Below are positions 60,555 to 64,000 of a stretch of 64,000 nucleotides of DNA, in pieces. The stretch spans positions 496,001-560,000 of the forward strand of contig CANMCF010000002.1 of NCBI GenBank assembly GCA_947496215.1, in the 5' to 3' direction. The notes under the pieces were generated by a model, which worked only from the letters and a program-made list of their open reading frames with translations, had not been told where the DNA came from and did no database searches. Source of the DNA: an uncultured Bizionia sp. (GTDB taxonomy: Bacteria > Bacteroidota > Bacteroidia > Flavobacteriales > Flavobacteriaceae). A program made the translations under genes and the position numbers. Within the stretch, counting starts at the first letter, position 1; the number at the start of each line of letters is the position of its first letter.

Positions 60555-62768
60555 TTATTCCTCAGGAATCAATGCGTTGAACAGTTTGCGTTCGAAATCT
60601 TCTTGTTTGAATGGTTTGGAGATGATGTTGTTGAAACCTGCTTCTTCGAATTCCTGCATTTTGTCTTCTATGGTGACGGCAGTTAACGCAAAGATGGTGA
60701 GTTCCTTGTCAAAGGTTCTTATGATCTTGGTCGCTTCGATACCACTTATGCCAGGCATATGGATGTCCATTAGTACAACATTGTAATCTGTGGTCTTCAC
60801 ACGGTCCACGGCTTCTTCCCCGTTGTCTACCACATCGCAGTTAAGATTCATTTTGTTTAAAATCTTCTTTGTGATCATTTGATTTATCTTGTTGTCCTCC
60901 ACAACTAGAATCTTTATGTTGCTCAATTCTAGTTCATTGACCTCGTTGAAGTAGTTGACTTTTTTCTCCTTGACTACTTCATCTGTATATTGCATTGGTA
61001 TTTCAAAAAAGAAAATGGAACCTTTTCCCAATTCGCTTTTAAGATATATCTTTCCTTTTAAGATGTCGATAAGTCCTTTTACGATGGATAGCCCCAAACC
61101 TGTACCACCATATTTGCGATTGATCTGTATGGAACCCTGCGAGAAGCTTTCAAAAAGATGTTCTTGCTTCTCCTTGCCAATACCGATGCCATTGTCCTCA
61201 ACTTCGAATCGAACAGTGTAAATCCCTTCTTTTTCATCAATCTTGGATGTCCTAATCCAAATGTCCCCATCTTTGGTGAATTTTATGGAGTTACCGATCA
61301 AGTTAATCAATATTTGAGATATTTTCAATTGATCCGCATTGTAGTTCAAAGGCAACGCGTCGTCATACTCCAAATGTATCTTGATGTTGTTGTCCAAGGC
61401 AGAGTTGTTCAAAGCTGAAATAACATTGGATATCTTCTTTTTCAGGTTGAAGGTTTCGGGTTCGATATCGACCTTGTTAGCTTCGATCTTGTTTATTTGA
61501 AGTATGTCGTTTATGAAGGTCAATAGATAATCTCCTGAAAACTTCAAGGACTTCAAATGTTGTATTTGGTTTGGCTTTGGGTTTTCATCCAATAGCATGT
61601 TCGTCAACCCTGTGACAGCATACAAAGGTGTTCTAAGTTCATGTGTCACTGTAGATAAAAAATTTGCCTTTGTCCTAGAAGCCAATTCCGCCTTTTCCTT
61701 GGCTATTATCAGCTCAGCATTCTTCTTGTGCAAGACATTGTTGGATTTGAGCCTGATGTTGTTGTTTTTGTAAAGAGATAAGGTTAAAAGCGATAGTATT
61801 GTAATTAATGCAATACTCAATATCGTAGTAAGCTGATTGAATGTATTGGATTTTGAAGTTTTTTTTATTGTAGATGGCTCTGTTTCCAAACTAGCATTAG
61901 AGCCTCCTTTGAAGTCCAATAGTTTTTTTTCGGGAATTAGATTGGCCTTTTTTACAGCCGAAATGGAATCGGAAAGCTTGATGTGGAATCTCAAATAATC
62001 ATTTGAGAGTTTGAGGTTTCCGTCACTATGATGCAAGTTGCTGAGTATGATGCTCCCATCTTTCAATATGGAGGCATAATTTTTGGCTTTGGCAATGTCA
62101 AAACCATCATTGGCATTTTCCAAGGCTTTTCCCAAATGCTTTAAATGATGTAGAGCTTTTCCCAATTGTAACAACCCACAGCTCAAGATGCTGTCCAGTC
62201 GCTCTTGTTTGGCTATTTTTATGGTCTTGTCAAGTGTTGTTTTCGCTTTTTCAAAGTTTTGGATCTCCAAAAAAGCTTTTCCTTTATTCAGCATAGCTTC
62301 TGCCTTCAACGCAGATAAGCCTTCTTGATGAAAGATTGTTTCTGCTGAATTGAAATATTCTATGGCTTGGACATAGTCCTCTTTGGCGATATAGGCATTG
62401 CCAATTATATTATATGTTTTGGCAAGGTTTTCAACATCATTGCCAGCTCTTTGAATTTCTATGGCCTTTATCAAAGTTTTTATGGCTTCATCAGGGTTTT
62501 CCAATTTGTATTGGAGCTTGCCTATCTTGGAATAGATGTACCCGATATTTTCCTTGCTATCTATGTTGTTGGCATGATTTAATGCTGATTCTAAATCTAA
62601 CAGGGCCTGATAGTAATTGTCGTCGTCTATGTTCTTTTGAGAAGATGTTATTGCAAAATCTATCTTTGCTTGTGTGGACTCAATATCATCTTCTGTGATC
62701 TCTTGAGCGTAGACACCCATACTTAAAAACAGTAAAAAAGCACAAATAAAATTGTTGGAAAAGAGCAT
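60555..62768 (-). CDS. Hybrid sensor histidine kinase with periplasmic TPR repeats
   Basis: The 737-residue protein has a signal peptide (to GVYAQ), then about six TPR repeats in the periplasm (residues 30-260; for example YYQALLDLESALNHANN, NIIGNAYIAKEDYVQAIEYF). One membrane helix follows (LTTILSIALITILSLLTLSL). Then come HisKA with His376 in STVTHELRTPLYAV, an HATPase domain (NLIGNSIKFTKDGDIWI, DNGIGIGKEKQEHLFESFSQ, GGTGLGLSIVKG) and a C-terminal receiver with phospho-acceptor Asp668 in VVLMDIHMPGISG. No DNA-binding domain is present, so the output partner lies elsewhere. It follows GAPDH by 35 bases but has its own -7 box. Confidence 0.95.
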   Translation of the reverse strand: MLFSNNFICAFLLFLSMGVYAQEITEDDIESTQAKIDFAITSSQKNIDDDNYYQALLDLESALNHANNIDSKENIGYIYSKIGKLQYKLENPDEAIKTLIKAIEIQRAGNDVENLAKTYNIIGNAYIAKEDYVQAIEYFNSAETIFHQEGLSALKAEAMLNKGKAFLEIQNFEKAKTTLDKTIKIAKQERLDSILSCGLLQLGKALHHLKHLGKALENANDGFDIAKAKNYASILKDGSIILSNLHHSDGNLKLSNDYLRFHIKLSDSISAVKKANLIPEKKLLDFKGGSNASLETEPSTIKKTSKSNTFNQLTTILSIALITILSLLTLSLYKNNNIRLKSNNVLHKKNAELIIAKEKAELASRTKANFLSTVTHELRTPLYAVTGLTNMLLDENPKPNQIQHLKSLKFSGDYLLTFINDILQINKIEANKVDIEPETFNLKKKISNVISALNNSALDNNIKIHLEYDDALPLNYNADQLKISQILINLIGNSIKFTKDGDIWIRTSKIDEKEGIYTVRFEVEDNGIGIGKEKQEHLFESFSQGSIQINRKYGGTGLGLSIVKGLIDILKGKIYLKSELGKGSIFFFEIPMQYTDEVVKEKKVNYFNEVNELELSNIKILVVEDNKINQMITKKILNKMNLNCDVVDNGEEAVDRVKTTDYNVVLMDIHMPGISGIEATKIIRTFDKELTIFALTAVTIEDKMQEFEEAGFNNIISKPFKQEDFERKLFNALIPEE

Positions 62769-62788
62769 TTATGATGTTGTTTTACCAA

Positions 62789-62796
62789 CAAATATA
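62789..62796 (-). promoter_or_regulatory. -7 element of the hybrid sensor kinase gene
   Basis: The minus strand reads TATATTTG, an exact match in the 35-base gap after the GAPDH gene; the leader would be about 17 bases. Confidence 0.5.
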
Positions 62797-62803
62797 ATTT
62801 TTT

Positions 62804-63814
62804 TTATACTAAAGGGGTGTTTTTTTCAGACAAATTGAATATTAGGTCTATTACCCTGTTGGAATAGCCTGTTTCATTGTCATACCATCCTATAATCTTA
62901 ACCATGTTACCGATTACGGAAGTCATCTGTGCATCAAAAATACAAGAATGGGAATTACCTACAATGTCTATGGAAACAATGGGGTCTTCAGTGTATTCCA
63001 AAATGCCCTTGTATTTCGTTTCAGCTGCCCTCTTGAAAGCATTGTTGATTTCCGCGATGGAAACCGTATGCTTTACATTGAAGGTAATGTCCGTAAGTGA
63101 CCCGTTGGCTACCGGAACTCTTATGCCACAACCACCTATGACGTTAGCCAAATCTGGAAATATCTTGGTCAAGGCCTTTGCAGCACCGGTTGTCGTTGGT
63201 ACGATGGATTGTCCTGCTGCACGGGCACGGCGCAAATCCCTATGCGGTTGGTCATGTAAGCTTTGATCCGTAGTGTAGGAGTGTATGGTGGTAATGTATG
63301 CTTGGTTGATGCCACAGAGCTCATTTATGATCGCAATCATGGGAGCTGCATTGTTTGTGGTGCATGAGGCATTGGAAATTATGTTTTCATTTCCATCCAG
63401 AGTATGTTCGTTGATGCCAAGAACAATGGTTTTGATGTCATCTTCCTCTGGAGGAACGCTCAATATGACTTGCCTTGCTCCGTTTTCTATATGGTGTTGA
63501 AGATTCTCGGTAGTTTTGAATTTTCCAGTAGCTTCTACTACGATATCCACATCAAAAGGTGACCAATTCAAGGTCTTTGGGTGTGTTTCGTTCAATAGTG
63601 AGACCGAGTTTTTATTTACGATGATGTGATTGTCATCGTAGGAGATGTCAGCTTTGAAAATCCCGTGAATGCTATCGTACTTAAGTAAATGGCTTAAGGT
63701 TTTTGCATCTGCCAAATCGTTTATTGCAACGACTCTTACATTTGAGTATGCATCCAATAGTCGAAAGACACGCCTACCTATGCGACCAAAACCATTTATG
63801 GCAACAGTAATCAT
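62804..63814 (-). CDS. gap: Glyceraldehyde-3-phosphate dehydrogenase, type I
   Basis: This cytosolic enzyme forms 1,3-bisphosphoglycerate in glycolysis or the reverse in gluconeogenesis. The NAD fold is AINGFGRIGRRVFRLL, the active Cys lies in ISNASCTTNNAAPMI, and the C-terminal helix holds GWYDNETGYSNRVIDLI. Asp in AINDLADA favours NAD over NADP. Its start shares one base with the lipA stop, so the two are translationally coupled. Other gap copies may exist outside the window. Confidence 0.96.
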   Translation of the reverse strand: MITVAINGFGRIGRRVFRLLDAYSNVRVVAINDLADAKTLSHLLKYDSIHGIFKADISYDDNHIIVNKNSVSLLNETHPKTLNWSPFDVDIVVEATGKFKTTENLQHHIENGARQVILSVPPEEDDIKTIVLGINEHTLDGNENIISNASCTTNNAAPMIAIINELCGINQAYITTIHSYTTDQSLHDQPHRDLRRARAAGQSIVPTTTGAAKALTKIFPDLANVIGGCGIRVPVANGSLTDITFNVKHTVSIAEINNAFKRAAETKYKGILEYTEDPIVSIDIVGNSHSCIFDAQMTSVIGNMVKIIGWYDNETGYSNRVIDLIFNLSEKNTPLV

Positions 63815-64000
63815 TAATTGATATGTTTTTGAGCTTTGTATGATGAACGCACCAATGCACTACTTTCCACATGGCGGAATCCCAATTTCAATCCAATCTC
63901 TTGGTATTCGGCGAATTGATCCGGCATTATGAATTGCTTTACGGGCAAGTGTTTTTTGCTGGGTTGTAGATATTGTCCAATGGTAACTACATCCACATCA
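63814..64000 (-). CDS. lipA: Lipoyl synthase, C-terminal end (runs off right edge)
   Basis: The last 61 residues are visible: [38 protein letters not shown] and [13 protein letters not shown]. They match the C-terminus of the radical-SAM enzyme that inserts sulfur into octanoyl groups to form lipoyl cofactors, including the conserved Ser of the RSSY motif. The Fe-S cluster motifs lie beyond the window. Lipoate is needed by the pyruvate dehydrogenase complex whose E1 beta is encoded at 24.7 kb. Confidence 0.95.
   Translation of the reverse strand, partial: DVDVVTIGQYLQPSKKHLPVKQFIMPDQFAEYQEIGLKLGFRHVESSALVRSSYKAQKHIN

Overview
The window is chromosomal DNA from a member of the Bacteroidota, most likely a marine Flavobacteriaceae. 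The evidence is promoter -7 boxes of the TAnnTTTG type in front of many genes, almost no Shine-Dalgarno sequences, many lipoproteins with a short signal peptide ending in Cys, two secreted proteins with type IX secretion (T9SS) sorting tails, Reg_prop and DUF5686 family proteins, and a SAM-II type riboswitch in front of metK. Genus cannot be decided from the sequence alone.

Layout, left to right. 1-2176: 5' part of a large repetitive surface protein (minus strand, runs off the left edge) with a phage tail-fibre collar motif. 2.3-5.6 kb: tRNA-Gly(TCC), a frameshifted M57-type metalloprotease, metK with its riboswitch, and an alanine-rich lipoprotein. 5.7-14.5 kb: envelope and lipid genes (waaA, a DegT aminotransferase, galE, lspA, fabD), an FAD dehydrogenase and a secreted SGNH-PKD protein. 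14.5-17.5 kb: an AT-rich graveyard with a degenerate IS1-family transposase, a 126-bp direct repeat, remnants of two toxin-tail/lipoprotein pairs that look like polymorphic-toxin cassettes, and a chimera of zeta-toxin and AAA-ATPase fragments. 17.5-25.7 kb: nucleotide and energy metabolism (2TM-DHFR fusion, thyA, nucleoside transporter, BFN nuclease, etfAB, pdhB). 25.8-40.6 kb: outer-membrane, secreted and housekeeping genes (DUF5686, Reg_prop lipoprotein, amine oxidase, a HEPN-like protein, ppa, tatA, subtilase, second SGNH-PKD protein, amidase, hydroxylase, O-methyltransferase).

40.7-52.7 kb is a tryptophan/kynurenine catabolic locus on the minus strand: kynureninase, kynurenine 3-monooxygenase, a RidA-type 2-aminomuconate deaminase, aminomuconate-semialdehyde dehydrogenase, a divergent SDR, 3-hydroxyanthranilate dioxygenase and ACMS decarboxylase. 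It is followed by a membrane protein and a peptide transporter and faces a divergent IclR regulator. Together these would carry kynurenine through 3-hydroxyanthranilate and 2-aminomuconate towards central metabolism. A 19-bp palindrome between the regulator and kynureninase is a likely operator, and most gene junctions carry short palindromic elements. 52.7-64 kb: a broken acetyltransferase, small unknowns, msrA, a cysteine-less zinc-ribbon protein with a Nif3 protein, lpxK, a TPR hybrid sensor kinase, GAPDH and the 3' end of lipA (runs off the right edge).

No intact defence island, prophage or CRISPR array is visible. The most unusual material is the toxin/immunity graveyard, the metK riboswitch with a long inserted hairpin and a competing 10-bp pairing, the kynurenine operon with its Tyr-less SDR and palindrome-filled junctions, and the mirrored divergent promoter at 55.85 kb.
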